64,000 bases of DNA from Tetrahymena thermophila SB210 (GCF_000189635.1 NW_002476484.1:248001-312000), one strand, 5' to 3'; positions 49,904 through 63,894 are shown, counted from the stretch's first letter. Made by a program: numbers and translations. Notes: generated from the sequence alone by a model not told the origin.

Positions 49904-52737
49904 ATGAATAAATATACTCTCTCATTTATAAATAGATCACTAGAAGAAGATTATTTTAACAAAATAGCTTTTCCTTAATATTTCTAAATATTCTCCTGCT
50001 GGTGCAAGCTACTAATTTTAATTTCAATACCATGCTCTCTATATACATATTTTACTGGAAATTTTTAATACTTAGGATTTAGTTGGTCGATTATATCTTC
50101 TACAATTTCTTTAGCCATCATAAAGTTCAAAAAAAAACAGTTTCAATGTCGTAGTAGCGTTTTATAACACTGGATTTGTTGTTATAAACATAATTTTTAT
50201 TCTATATACAAACAAAAATATTGGTGCTTAAGGACAGCAGAATAATATGATGTTTATATTTGCAGGTATAATATTTATTATTTTGGTTATATTTATTATT
50301 ATTTTATATAAATCATTTAATAGATTCAAAATTATTAAATATACTAAAAACATTAGGTTCGCAATATATACTTCATTTTATTTTATCTATTGGAAGCAAC
50401 TTTGTTTTGAATTCGGCTGTTATATTTATATAGAATTTCTCATATTCAACTGTTTTCTATCCTGGATAACCTAATTCATTTCATGGGTTGTTGTTTTTTA
50501 CTGTGTGCTTCCTTACATGGATGAAGTATAAAAACGAAAAATATTAAAGAGAGCTATTTCTCTTGTAAGAAAATGAAAAAGAAGTAAATCAATTCGTCAG
50601 AGATGTACTACCTACCAGCGTATTCATTATAAAATATGATACAAAAAAAGATTTAATTGAAAAAAAGCTAATCAACAGAACTGCTTAAAAAGAATATAAT
50701 ATTTAAGATGATAACTTATTTATTCAATTTTTAAGAAACACTATAATACAAAAAGACTGTTAATAATAGATGTATTTATAACTAATGGAAACAAAATACA
50801 AAGCTTCTAGTTCAATAAGAAATAACGTTACAACATCTTAAAAGTAGGTTTCAGACACTTTAGAGCGATATATTTACTATAAATTTAGAGATATAACAAA
50901 ATAAAATAAATCAAAATAGGATGACAAAATTTAACAAACTAGTAAATATGTTGACGAAAGCTAAATAAATGATGAGTCAAAGTAATCTAAGAAAAAAATA
51001 AATTAGAGCTAAATAAAAGATTAATCAACATCCCCAATCTATTCTAATTCTAAGTTAGGGTAATTTAGTAATTATATAAAATAAATGTGTAAACAATAAT
51101 CACCAAAGTAGTCCTTTGATACTATCAACAGAGAAAATTTAAATGTATAATCAAAATTTAATAAAAAAAGTTAAATTCAGGGTAAATCTCCAATGTAGAA
51201 GTAAGATAAAAATAGTAAATAAATTCAAGAAAATCAACCACAAAAAGAATAATTAGGGGAAGAAAAATATAAAGTAGAAGAATTTAATGCTTCTATAATA
51301 AAAAATAATGTAAAGATAAATGTACTAATCAAAATTATATTTAATTATTTGAACTATCCAGTTTGTTCAATTTGTATTGATGAAGACTTAAAGAAATAAA
51401 TGGTTTTCAACAATAAGCAATCTAAAATCAAAGAGAATATATATTTGCAACATTTTACCATAATGTCTTAAAAATTTTAAAAAGTTCTGAAATCAGAAAG
51501 CGTTTAGTTGAATTAATCATACAGCTTACTATATCTAAATCATCTTAAAAATATTTAAGATTTTGTTTAATTAAAATTATACAATAAAATAAAGATAAAT
51601 TATAATTTATTTTAGCTGTCTGCTCTAGTGAAGTACATCTAAAATGTTTTTTAACCTATTTATAGTGCATTAAATTATGAATTTTCTGTGAATATAAGCC
51701 ATTAAAAAAATATGGAAAATTAATTACACTAGGTCTTTTTATCGAAGAAATAGGTTAGAAGTTAGAATGATATAACTTAGGAAACATGTGGTCTTTTTCC
51801 AAAAAATGTTCTCCTCTCAGAAATAGAGCAGAGTAAATTTAATAATAGCGAATTCTATGATAAGTATGAATTATATTAAAATTTTGATAATAATTAAGAA
51901 AACATCGAAATAATCAACGATCAGTAAAGAGTTTGTTAAATAATTATTAACTTGCTTGAAAATTCTTTAGATTACTTAAATAAAGTAAATTTAATCTCAA
52001 AATATGTTAAACTATTAATAAAAATAGTTAAAGGTAAAGATGAAAACTCGAACTTAATTGAATTTAAAGTTATTAATAATGCTGAATTAAATTATTCTAA
52101 ATAAGAAATATTCCTTGTTAAAGAGTCTTTGAAAGTAGAGAGAGAGATTAAAAATAACTATTTTATGTGGAATTCTTAAAGTTGCTTATAGCCTACTTAA
52201 ATGGGATTGAAATTAAATTAGAAGATATTAGAAAAAACCTCACCTTAGAATTTTATGAATATAGCCTGTGATGATGACAAAATAGGTTTCTCTTTCTATA
52301 TATTTTAAAATTGTAATATTCTATAATAGGATTACAAATAGGATTTCTAAAATAAGCTATTTGATGAAATTAGATGTTAATCTTAGATTTAGAATGAAAA
52401 TTCACAATTTAAGATTGATAATTCATCAACTAAGATTGAAGAAGTTTAAAAATAAATCAACTAGTAAAATATTGGTAAAGATACCTTAAAGATATCCAAA
52501 AACATATATACTGAAAAGGAAAAAATTTAAAAGAAAAAATTAACTTTCAGCAATGAGGAGTTAATTTATAATTAACCAAAGGAAATCGACGAAACTTTTG
52601 AAAAAAATGAGTCTGTAATTGATTAATTTGATGAAAGAGTAAATATAAAAGACTTCTAAGTGAAAGGTTTTAACTCCAAAAATGCTGAATCATTAAACAA
52701 ATAACAGAAAAAAAACTCATAATAATTTCATAGTTGA
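49904..52737 (+). pseudogene. Histidine-kinase-like membrane protein, tandem copy 2, frameshifted
   Basis: It aligns throughout with copies 1, 3 and 4: exon 1 at 49904-50265, exon 2 at 50357-52737. Exon 1 is 362 bp instead of 361, because the A-run at 50129-50137 has nine A where the others have eight. The shifted frame runs to TGA soon after the intron, removing most of the protein. Beyond the insertion the normal frame is open for 793 codons with no other lesion, so the break is either recent, polymorphic, or a sequencing error in a homopolymer. The putative His (51541-51543) is present and the G1 box is degenerate as in the other copies. Confidence 0.7.
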
Positions 52738-53531
52738 TAAAAATTAATGAAAATTTTCACTTTTTATTTTAATATGAATTCTTTTATTAAATGTATTTGA
52801 TAATAATGTAAATGTTTGACCTATGAATAATTGATTAACTAACTATGGCTTACAAGTATAGTATATAACTTATTTTTAAAATCAACTAAACTTTTTAAAT
52901 AAAAAAAATAATTCTAAAATCATTGAGCGTTAAATAGCTGGGCTTGTAAAAAATGCAAAGGATTTAAGTATAGTAAAATTAAAGTATTTATAATTTTTTA
53001 TTGATAATTTAAGATTTTCGAAATATGAATATCTTTTCTATCAAAAACCTTTTTCTCTTTAAAAAAATTATTTTCTTACATTTATCGTTGAGAAAAATAT
53101 GACATTTATATAATAAATACCTAAATATTATTATTATTATCATACAGTTAATTGTTATAATATTTTTTTATAACCTAAAATTAAAATTAGGTTTAATTTC
53201 ACCTTTTTTCTATTTTTTCTAGCAGAAAAAGTTTATTAATAAATTAATGTTATGTTAGTTATACTATCTCAATTAAATTATAAGTAGAGTATTTTTTGGC
53301 TTCTTTAATTATGCAAAAATTTTTAATTAACATTTATTATTTACAATAAATGAGTGAAATGAGCGTATGTGTTTGTTTGTTTTATTTTTACTCATTTTAA
53401 TAAATTATGAAAAAACTAAATATTAATTTATTTGACATTAAATAATTTGTTTTTATAATCTAAAAGTAAACATAACAAATAATATCAAAAAAAATTAAAA
53501 AATAAAGATAAATTAGTTTTTTTTAACTAAA
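52738..53531. other. Spacer between kinase-like copies 2 and 3
   Basis: AT-rich and non-coding. The block gcttgtaaaaaatgcaaag near 52942 recurs near 57474 ahead of copy 4. Confidence 0.55.
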
Positions 53532-56315
53532 ATGAATAAATATACACTCTCATTTATAAATAGATCGCTAGAAGAAGATTATTTTAACAAAATAGCCTTT
53601 CCATAATATTTCTAAATATTTTCTTGCTGGTGCAAGATGCTAATTATAATTTCAATACCATGCTCTTTGTATACATATTTTACTGGAAATATTCAATACT
53701 TAGGATTTTGTTGGTGCATCATATCTTCTACTATCTGTTATGTGATCGTAAGGTTGAAAAAAAATAGTTTCAATGTTGTAGTCGCATTTTATAACACTGG
53801 ATTTGTGATTCTAAACATAGGATTTATTCTAATTACAAACAAAAATATTGGCGTTTAAGGATAGGAGAATAATATGATGTTTATATTTGCAGGTATAATA
53901 TTTATTTTTTTACATATAGTTATTTTATATAAACCTTTTAAAGATTAAAAATTGTTTAAATATATAGGTTCATAATATATATTTCATTTTATTTTATCGA
54001 TTGGAAGTAATTTTGTTTTGACCACAGCTATTATATTTATACAGAATATCTCATATTGTGCTGTTTTCTATCCTGGCTAACTAAATTTATTTCATGGGTT
54101 ATTGTTTTTTTCTGTGTTTTTTCTTACATGGATGAAGTATAAAAATGAAAAATATTAAAGAGAGCTATTTCTCTTGTAAGAAAATGAAAAAGAAGTAAAT
54201 CAATTCGTCAGAGATGTACTGCCTTCTAGTGTATTTATTGTTAAATATGATACGAAAAAAGATTTAATTGAAAAAAAGCTAATTAATAGGACTGCTTAAA
54301 AAGAATATAAGATCAAGGATGATAGTTTATTTATTTAATTTTTAAGAAACACTGTAATACAAAAAAATTCTTAATAATAGATATATTTGTAACTAACAGA
54401 AAAAAAATACAAAACTTCTAGTCCAATAAGAAATATATTTACAAAACCTTAAACGTAGGATTTTTATACTTTAGAGCAATATATTTACTATAAATTTAGA
54501 GATATGACAAAAAAAAATAAATAAAAATAGGATGAAAAAACTAAGTAAACTAAAAAATAAGTTGATGCAAGTTAAATGAATGATGAATCAAAGCAAATTG
54601 AGAATAAAATATATTAAAGCTCTATAAAAGATTAATCTACAAAATCAATCTTTTCTAATCATAAGTTAGGGTAATTTAATAATAATACAAAATAGGTGTA
54701 CAAATAGCAATCACCAAAATAGTTCTTTGATACTAGCTCTAGAGAATTTCTTAATGTTTAATCAAAATTTAATAAAAAAAAAATACTTCTGGGTAAGTCT
54801 CCTTTGTAGAAGTAAGATAAAAATATAAAATTAATTCAAGAAAACGAATAATAACAAAAATAATTAAAGGAAGAAAAATATAAAGTTGAAGAATTTAATG
54901 CTTATATAATAAAAAATAATGCAAAGGTAAATGTAATAGTAAAAATTGTATTCAATTATTTGAGCTATCCAGTTTGTTCCATTTGTATTGATGAAGACTT
55001 AAAAAACTAAATGTCTAATAGCAATAAGCAATCTAAAATCAAAGAGGATATATATTTACAGCATTTAACCATAATGTCTTAAAAATTTTAAAAAGTTCTG
55101 AAAAATTAAAGTGTTTAGTTGAATCAATCATACAGCTTACTTTATCTAAATCATCTTAAAAATATTTAAGATTTTGCTTAATTACAATTAAATAAAAAAA
55201 TAATCATAAGTTATAATTTGTTTTAGCTGTCTGCTCTAGTGAAGTATATCTAAAATGTTTTTTAGCCTATTTTTTGTGATTTAAATATTGATTTTTCTGT
55301 TAATATAAATCATTAATAAAACCTATAAAATTAATTACCCTAAGTCTTATTATCAAAGAAAGTGGATTCAATTAGAAATTAAAATGATATCACTTTAGAA
55401 ACTTTTGGTTTTTTTCCAAAAACTGTTCTACTTTAAGAAATAGAGTAGAGTAAATTTAATAATAGTTAATTCAATAATGAAAAGTGCGAATTTAATTAAG
55501 ATTTTGATAATAATTAAGAAAGCATTGAAATATAAAACGATAAGTAAAGAGTTTGTTAAATAATACTTAATTTGCTTGAAAATTCATTAGATTAATTAAA
55601 TAAAACAAAATTAAACTATAAATATGTAAAGCTATTAATAAAAGTAATTAAAGGTAAAGATGAAAACTCTAACTTAATTGAATTTAAAGTTATTAATAAT
55701 GTTGAATTAAATTATTCTAAATAAGAGATATTTCTAGTTTAAGAGTCTTTGAAAGTAGAGAGAGAGATTAAAAATAGCTACTTTATGTGGAATTCTTAAA
55801 GCTGCTTATAGCCTACTTAGATAGGATTAAAAATAAATTAGAAGATATTAGAAAAAATATCACCTTACAATTTCATGAATATAGTTTGTGATGATGATAA
55901 AATAAGTTTCTCTTTCTATATATTTTAAAATTGTAATATTTTATAATAAGATTACAAATAGGATTTCTAAAATAAGCTATTAGACGAAATTAGAGGTTAA
56001 TCTTAGACTTAGAATGAAAATTCATCATTTAAGATTGAAGAAGTTTTAAAATAAATCCACTAATAACAGATTGCTAATGATTTGTTAAAGATATCTAAGA
56101 ATACATATTCTGAAAAGGAAGAAAATTAATAGAAAAATTTAACTTACTGCAATGAGGAGCCTATTTACAATTAAACCATTGAAATTAACACAAGTTTTGT
56201 AAAAAACGAGTTAAAAATTGATTAATTTGATGAGAGAGTAGATCAAAAAGACTTAAAAGTTAAAGAATTTATCTCAAAGAATGTGGAATCATTAAATAAC
56301 AAAGAAAATTAGTGA
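53532..56315 (+). CDS. Histidine-kinase-like membrane protein, tandem copy 3
   Basis: Exons 53532-53892 and 53968-56315; 902 residues, intact frame to TGA 56313. The layout is the same as copy 1: about five N-terminal membrane segments, a Gln/Asn-rich linker, a conserved SYPVCSICIDEDL segment, an H-box-like LYLNHLKNIQDF with His at 55152-55154, an N-box-like NLLENSLD, and no D-x-G-x-G. It is the most diverged of the four in the linker (several Gln/Lys changes), but the ATPase-like region stays close. Both divergence and conservation of the frame argue that it is, or recently was, functional. Confidence 0.75.
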
Positions 56316-57855
56316 ACAATTCTCAGCTGATAAAAATTAATTAAAATTTTCTCTTTTTATTTTAATGTGAATTCTTTTATTATTTATTTTTGATGATAAT
56401 GTAAATTATTGATCTATAAATAATTGATTAACTTAACATAAAAATGGCTTAAAAGTTTATTCTGGTATCTAATATATATTTATAATCAAATAAACTTTTT
56501 AAAAATAATAATTTAGATAACTTATCTTAAAATATATTAAACATTTTTGGTAAATTTAAATTTAATAGAATTCGAATAAATTTTTATATTAATTGAAAAA
56601 ATAAATTCCATTTCTAACTAAAGGCAATTTTCTATAAAACTGATGTATACCAAAATGTAGGAAAAATTTAAATAATTACTGAAGTTTTTAAAATTATGTT
56701 TACGGGCGTTAGTTTATTTTGGGTTAATATTTGAATTATTTAAGTTATATAATTTCATTACTTTTTTAAATTATTTGAGTGTTTTTGTGCAAAAAATATT
56801 GATTATAAATCTTTATTTTCTTAATTAATTTAAATGAAAATCTATTGAAAGAATATAAAAATAAAATATTAAGTAAAAGAAAAAAAGCTATTAAATTAAA
56901 AATTTTATGAACATTAAATTAGCTTAAATATCCTATAAAAGCCTACATAACCAAAATCCTCTGTCTTGATGCAACTAACTATATTCCTCATTAATTCTGA
57001 ACTCAACTTAATAGTGAAACAAACGTGGAACTGTGATATTAATAAATTAATTTTAATTTTATACATTATAAAGTCTAAAAATTTAATTTGATTTATAATT
57101 ACACTTTTGTTAATTAATGCAATAATTACAATTTAATTAAATTTGTATTGTATTTTCAATGATAAAATTAGCTTAAAGAGCTAGAAATTGATTAGTTTGT
57201 AAGGACTAAAAATATTAAAGTTATTTTACTTTTTATGGTCAATATATCATTATAAAGAAAATTTAAACTATTTAAGGTGGATATATATTTTTTGATACTT
57301 AAATGATTTCTTAATATTCAAAAATTTAAGCTCATAATTTTTATTTTTTATAAATTAAAAAAAATTCAAACTCCCTTTAATTTTTTTGATGAATAGAATA
57401 ATTCCAGAATATTTTTAATCAATTAAATATTTTTATTTTTTTATTTATTATTCTTTAAGCATTAAATGGCTATGCTTGTAAAAAATGTGTGTGATTTAAG
57501 TATAGATACCTAAAAATTATTAATTTATAGTAAAATTTCATTAATATTTTTTGCTTAACCTAAAATTATATTATGTTTAATTTCTATTTTTTCTGGCAGA
57601 AAAAATTTTTTATTATATCTATGTTAAGCTATACTTAACTAATTGTAAGTAGATTATTTTTTTAGCTTCTTTAATTAAGCAAAAACTTTTAATAAACATT
57701 AGTGCATGTGTGTGTGTGTTTGATTTTTAGCTATTTTAATAAGTTATTTAACACTAAATATAATTTTGAATAATCTAAAAGCAAATATAATAAATAATAT
57801 CAAAAAAGTAAGAATAAAAAAACCAAGATAAATTAGTTTAGCTTTTTTAACTAAA
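56316..57855. other. Spacer between kinase-like copies 3 and 4
   Basis: 1.54 kb, the longest spacer of the array, with no open frame. It is a mosaic of pieces also found in the other two spacers plus about 0.5 kb of unrelated AT-rich sequence (about 56700-57450). Confidence 0.5.
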
Positions 57856-60665
57856 ATGAATAAATATACTCTCTCATTTATAAATAGATCACTAGAAGAA
57901 GATTATTTTAATAAAATAGCCTTTCCATAATATTTCTAAATATTCTGTTGCTGGTGCAAGATACTAATTTTAATTTCAATACCATTCTCTTTATATACAT
58001 ATTTTACTGGAAATTTGCAATACTTAGGATTTTGCTGGTGCATCATATCCTCTACTATTTCTTTAGTCATCATAAAGTTGAAAAAAAACAGTTTCAATGT
58101 TGTAGTTGCATTTTATAACACTGGATTTGTGATTCTAAACATAGGGTTTATACTAGTTACAAACAAAAATATTGGTGCTAAAGGATAGGAGAATAATATG
58201 ATGTTTATATTTGCAGGTATAAAATTTATTTTTACACTTTTATTATAATAATTGTTTTTAAATAAATCCTTTAATAGTTTAAAAATTAAAAAATAAAATT
58301 AAAACATATAGGTTCGCAATACATATTTCATTTTATTTTATCTATTGGAACTAATTTTGTTTTGAACTCAGCTATTATATTTATATAGAACTTCTCATAT
58401 TCTGCCATTTTCTATCCTGGTTAACTTAATCCATTTCATGGGTTGTTGTTTTTTTCAGTGTGCTTCCTTATATGGATGAAGTATAAAAATGAAAAATATT
58501 AAAGAGAGCTTTTTCTCTTGTAAGAAAATGAAAAAGAAGCAAATCAATTCGTCAGAGATGCACTCCCATCTAGTATATTCATTATAAAATACGATAAGAC
58601 AAAAGATTTAATTGAGAAAAAGTTAATTAATAGAGCAGCTTAACAAGAATATAACATTAAGGATGACAGCTCATTGATTTAATTTTTAAGAAACACTGTA
58701 ATACAAAAAGATTCTTAATAAAAGTAACAGACATCTTTTCAGTTAACATAATCTAGTTTTAAAGCTTCTAGTCCAACAAAGAATATATCTACAATATCTT
58801 AAATGTAGGTTTCAAATAATTTAGAGCATTATATTTACTTTAAATTTAGAGAAATGACAAAATAGAATAATAATAAATAAAAATAGGATAACAAAATTTA
58901 ATAAATTACTAAATAAGTTGATGTAAGCTAAATAAATGATGAATCAAAACAATTTGAGAAAAAAATCTATTAGAGCTCAATAAAAGAATAATCAACAAAC
59001 TCAATCAATTCTAACTATAAGTTAGGGTAGTTTAACAATTTTACAAAATAAATAAGAAAATAATAATAACAACAATAGTCCTCTGATACTGAACCCAGAT
59101 AAATTATAAATTTTTAATCAAAATTTAATTAAAAAAATATATTTCTGAGTAATTCTCCTATTTAAAAATAAAATAAAAATAATAAATTAAAGAAAAATGA
59201 ACAAAAACAAGAATAATTAGAGGAAGAAAAATATAAAGTTGAAGAATTTAATGCTTCTATAATAAAAAATAATGTAAAAATAAATGTTATAGTAAAAATT
59301 GTATTCAATTATTTGAGCTATCCAGTTTGTTCTATTTGTATTGATGAAGGCTTAAAGAAATAAATAGCTTTCAACAATAAGCAATCTAAAATCAAAGAGA
59401 ATGTATATTTGCAACATTTCACCAAAATGTCTTTAAAATTTGAAAAAATTCTGAAAACTGAAAACATTTCGTTGAAACAGTCATACAGCTTACTATATCT
59501 AAATCATCTTAGAAATATTTAAGATTTCATTTAATTAAAAAAATACAATAAAATAAAGATAAATTATAATTTATTTTAGCTGTCTGCTCTAGTGAAGTAT
59601 ATCTAAAATATCTTTTAGCCTATTTATAGTTAATTAGATATTGAGTTTTCTGTAGATATAAGTTATTAAAAAAGTATGGAAAATGAATTACTCTAAGTCT
59701 TGTTATAAAAGAATGAGGATTTAATTAGAAGATAGAATGATATCACTTAAGAAAATTTTTGTAATTTTTCAAAAGATGTTCTAATTGAAGAAATAGAACA
59801 GAGTTAATTTAATAATAGCGAATTCTATGAAAAGTGCGAATTTTAATAAAATTTTGATCATAGTTAAGAAAATTTTTAAGTGTAAAATGATTAACAAAGA
59901 GTTTGCCAAATAATAATTAACTTGCTTGAAAATTCTTTAGATTACTTAATTAAAGCAAACTTAACCTAAAAATATGTTAAGCTATTAATAAAAATAATTT
60001 AAGGAAAAGATGAAAACTCGAACTTAATTGAATTTAAAGTTATTAATAATGCTAAATTAAATTATTCTAAGTAAGAAATATTTCTAGTTAAAGAGTCTTT
60101 GAAAGTAGAGCGAGAGATTAAAAATAACTATTTTATGTGGAATTCTTAAAGTTGCTTATAGCCTACTTAGATAGGTTTAAAATTAAATTAGAAGATCTTA
60201 TAAAAAACCTCACCTTATAATTTCATGAATATAGCTTGTGATGATGATAAAATAAGTTTCTCTTTCTATATATTTTAAAATTGTAATATTCTATAATAGG
60301 ATTACAAATAGGATTTCTAAAATAAGCTAATTGATGAAATAAGATATTAATCTTAGATTTATACTGATAATTCACCAATTAAGATTGGATAAATTTAAAA
60401 ATAAATCAGTTAATAATAGATTGTTAAAGATAGCTTGAAGATATCCAAAAACATAAATCCTGAAAAGGAAGAAAATTAAAAGAAAAATTTAACATACAGA
60501 AATTAGGAGTTGATTTACTATTAAACCATGGAAATTGACCCAAGTTTTGTAAAAGATGAGTTCGAAACTAATTAATTTGATGAAAAAATAGATGAAAAAG
60601 ACTTTAAAATTAAAGAATTTAACTCAAAAAATGTGGAATCATTAAACAAATAAATTCACAGTTGA
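57856..60665 (+). CDS. Histidine-kinase-like membrane protein, tandem copy 4
   Basis: Exons 57856-58216 and 58312-60665; 904 residues, intact to TGA 60663. Same domain order as copy 1. The His candidate is present (59505-59507, LNHLRNIQDF). The N-box reads NLLENSLDYLIK, and the G1 position reads VINNAKL, again without the D-x-G-x-G needed to hold ATP. It shares GSSVEREIKNNYF-like ATP-lid spacing with its sisters. It is closest to copy 1 in exon 1. The four starts are 4025, 3628 and 4324 bp apart. Confidence 0.75.
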
Positions 60666-60765
60666 TAACAATTAATAAAATTTTTCTCATTTTATTTTAA
60701 TCTGAATTCCTTTATTAAATAAATATTTTTTATAAAAATGTAAATTGTTTGGTTAATTTTATTAA

Positions 60766-60865
60766 CTGTTTCAATCTAGTAGTCGTATTATATAGATTTG
60801 TAATTATAAACATAACATTTAAACAAATAACAAAAAAAAACTCATAATATGATTTAAAAGTATAT
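60766..60865 (+). pseudogene. Relic of a fifth kinase-like copy
   Basis: tttcaatctagtagtcgtat followed by tagatttgtaattataaacataac resembles exon 1 of the array (50140-50190 in copy 2). Directly after it, taaacaaataac and an A-run with ctcataat match the 3' end of copy 2 (52694-52724). The two pieces are joined, which suggests a large internal deletion of an old copy. Confidence 0.45.
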
Positions 60866-61101
60866 AGTATATATTAAAAAGCAGTTAAACTTTTTAAATA
60901 AATAAGAATTCTAAAATTTTTTTTAAATAATTTTTAAAAATTTAGCAATTATTTATTAAAAATAAAATTTAAGATTAAATAATTATATATATATATATCT
61001 GTCCGATTTTAAAATTATTTTGAAAATATATTACAAACATATTTATAAAAAACAAATTAACTAACTAACTATATTTAATAATACAGAAATTGTTAATTCA
61101 T

Positions 61102-63483
61102 TCATTTCGCGTCTCCATATTTTTAGTTCCCTTATTATGTTAAATATATTTTTTAAATTTGAAATAAGGAAATTAAATTAAATTTACAAGTAGTATAGTC
61201 AGGGAATGAGTTCATTTTTTCGTTTTTAGTTCTGATTATTTCAACAGGAGGCATAGCTTTCTGATCAAAGTTTTTAAACATTTATCTGTCGTATTTATCT
61301 AATTTTTAAAAGTTAGTTTTTTTTAATTTAGTTTCAAAAAATGATGTTATTTACCCCATTTAATTTCAGGTAAATCAAACTTTGGAGTGTAAGGAATGTA
61401 TCTATTGTGTATAATGATGTTATATGGCTTATAAGTCTTTTTGTTTCTATTAATTTTATTTTTATTTTAATATATATTAGTAACATTATTAAATTTACGA
61501 TATTGTAGAAGATTGAACCACCTTTTCTGGGCTCTAATAATCGCTTTATTGCATTTGATCTTAGATTTGAACATTTTATTAAGGCTAGATATTTTATTAC
61601 ATAAATTGTTATTGTTGTTAATGTTGATGTTGTTGCTGTTATTATTGAATTTGCTATTAGTGATTTTAAGGTGAGACTTAATCATTTAAGACATAGTCTT
61701 AAAAGTTATTTTTAGGCTGGTTAAGTATTTGTTATTGATGTTGAATGTTGTTTTGATAGACTTAATTGTTAACTTAACTTGGAGAGCCGACTTATTGTTG
61801 CTGATAGATTTATTACTGCTAGTTCATTTAGTAAAGATTCAAAGGACTTTAATCCTCAGGCTTAAATATCCTTTAGGAGTTGATGACTTCACTTAAATTA
61901 ACATTTTTATTTAATAAAGGGATTGAGGCAGATCTGTTAGCAAGTATTTTTTGTTAAGCATTAATTTATCTATCAGATGGAGATTAATCTTATATTTGAT
62001 TAGCATATTATATCAAGTTTCCGCTGCTATTGTTTGAAAGAAATCCGTTGCTTTAGCTGTTTTTGAGTTATTAATTCAAAGGAGATCTTAGACTATTGTA
62101 TTAATATTAGCGTTCATTGATTTCTGAATGTAGGTTTGCAAAAGGTGGGTTCAGTTTATCATATGTGTTTTTATTCTTTTACATTCTGATCATGTCGTAG
62201 TTAATTTGGGAGTTATTTTTAAGAATTTAAGTCTTAATGGCTTCTTATTCCTACTTGAAGTTGTCAAGAGAGTCCTTATATGAAGAGGAGTGAGAGTTGG
62301 GTATGAATTAGGGATGTTATTAATTCAGATCATATCTATAATCATTGAAGTGAGGATTTCTAATACTTTTGTGGAGATCTGCTTAGCGCTGGTCTATTTT
62401 TAAAGTTTATAAATTCAATTAGTTTTACTTATCACTTCTTTACAATTCTAAAAATATTAGTAAATATTAAATTGCCTTCTTATTTATTATAGGCATTTTA
62501 GAGGGTTGTTGGTTGACTAATTCTCTTAATAGAAAATTAATTTAAGATTTAATAAATACCAAAAAATTAAATTTTCCTTTATATTTCATTTATTTTTTGT
62601 TTAATGCAAATTTTTCTAAATAAATAAATTGCAGTAGAAGTTCTTCTTTTAAGTCATTTTTCAAAATGATGCTTCTAATTTCTGAAAAAAATTCTCAATA
62701 ATTAAATAAATAGTGAATAATCTATTCAACCCTCTTTGATGAAAAAAATGAATGTTTTGCAAAAACTCATTTCTATCATAAAAAAATGTTCGTTTCTTTA
62801 TATTTTCTATTTTCTATTGTTAATATTGCAAAAGTATTAACAAAACGAAAAAAATTATTAATAATTATGATAATCCATATTGAATGAAATTTCTAGTTAG
62901 ATAAAAATTAACATAAAAAAGTTAATTCTTACAAACTTCTGGAACATTTTTAATGACGACAGGCACATATTGCTCTTAATCTATGTTTCTATACTTGATC
63001 GCAGTTGCTGATTGAGATCCTATGTTTTGATTAGAATGATAAATTTATTCATAAGTTGGGATTATAAATAGCTATTTTACCATAAATATCTTCTGTTCTT
63101 AGGAGATCTCTTCCTTCATAGTATGAAGTCATCTATAACTAAACTTTTTTTAATGAACTATTTAGAGTTTGTATGCTTATTGCTATGTAGCCTAGGAGAT
63201 TAGCTATTTATAATTTAGAATAAGTTTTTTGTTAATTATTTTTGTAATCTTTGTTTATATTTAATTAATTAACTATATCAAAATATAAAAGACTGCTAAA
63301 ACATAGACAAAATTGATTATTTATGCGGTAAATTTTTTCATTTCTAAAATAAACTAAAAAAATTAATTTGTGGAATTGAAGTTTTTTATTTACAATTTTT
63401 AATTTTTTAAAATAAAATAATAATTGATCATTAATATTTTTGAATTGCTTGGTATCATAATACATACATTTAAACTCAAGCAT
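61102..63483 (-). CDS. Gln-rich protein with helical N-terminus, possibly Abi-like
   Basis: Best single model, minus strand: 63483-63081, 63019-62933, 62393-61499, 61446-61355, 61298-61188, 61130-61102; 538 residues, phases 1, 1, 2, 1, 1. The N-terminal ~150 residues are helical (NLLGYIAISIQTLNSSLKKV, then RNIDQEQYVPVVIKN) and weakly recall the Abl-interactor helical region; this is an impression, not a proof. The middle is Ser/Asn/Gln-rich with long Gln runs (around residues 400-430). The C-terminus is ordered (HNRYIPYTPKFDLPEIKWG, MPPVEIIRTKN). The 539-bp intron 62932-62394 is the weak link: a separate gene starting at ATG 62496, reading into the same Gln-rich frame, is the alternative. The start could also lie further upstream. 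Confidence 0.55.
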
Positions 63484-63894
63484 CAATAAATATTTATGGT
63501 CTTCTAATTCTTTTCAAAAGAGTAACATAAAAAAACATAATTAATTGAAAAAAAATTTAATTTTTAAGTTTTTTTCTAAAAAATGTTGAGATATATTTTA
63601 ATAAGAATCATTTGTAAAAGCGAATCACTTTTTAAAATAATTTGATTTGCAATTTTTGTAAATATTAAAAATACTTAAAAAACTCTGCTCTTTTTAATTT
63701 AAATTATCATAAAAAAATGATTATGATTTTAACAGTTAAAATTTTATAATTTAGGTTAATAAATTTTTTTTAAATAATGAAAATTAAGAAAAAATAAATA
63801 ATTAGTTTAATTTCCTAAAAATTTTTAATTTGATAGATTAATTCATACAAAAAATGATCAAATTGAAGCTTAAATATATATTTAAATTGCTTGG
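63484..63894. other. Divergent promoter spacer
   Basis: AT-rich sequence between the Gln-rich gene (-) and the last gene (+). An additional 5' exon of the minus-strand gene could lie here (acceptor near 63514), but none was found. Confidence 0.45.

Noticed and set aside
50247..50474. Separate 75-residue hydrophobic gene in array copy 2
   Set aside because: It reads through the intron in a frame not used by the other copies; the intron is shown by length differences among copies.
62394..62932. Extension of the Gln-rich gene's second exon through open frame to TGA near 62660
   Set aside because: The read-through is Phe/Ile/Leu-rich AT sequence without coding character, while a strong GTAAGA donor at 62932 joins to the Gln-rich frame in phase.
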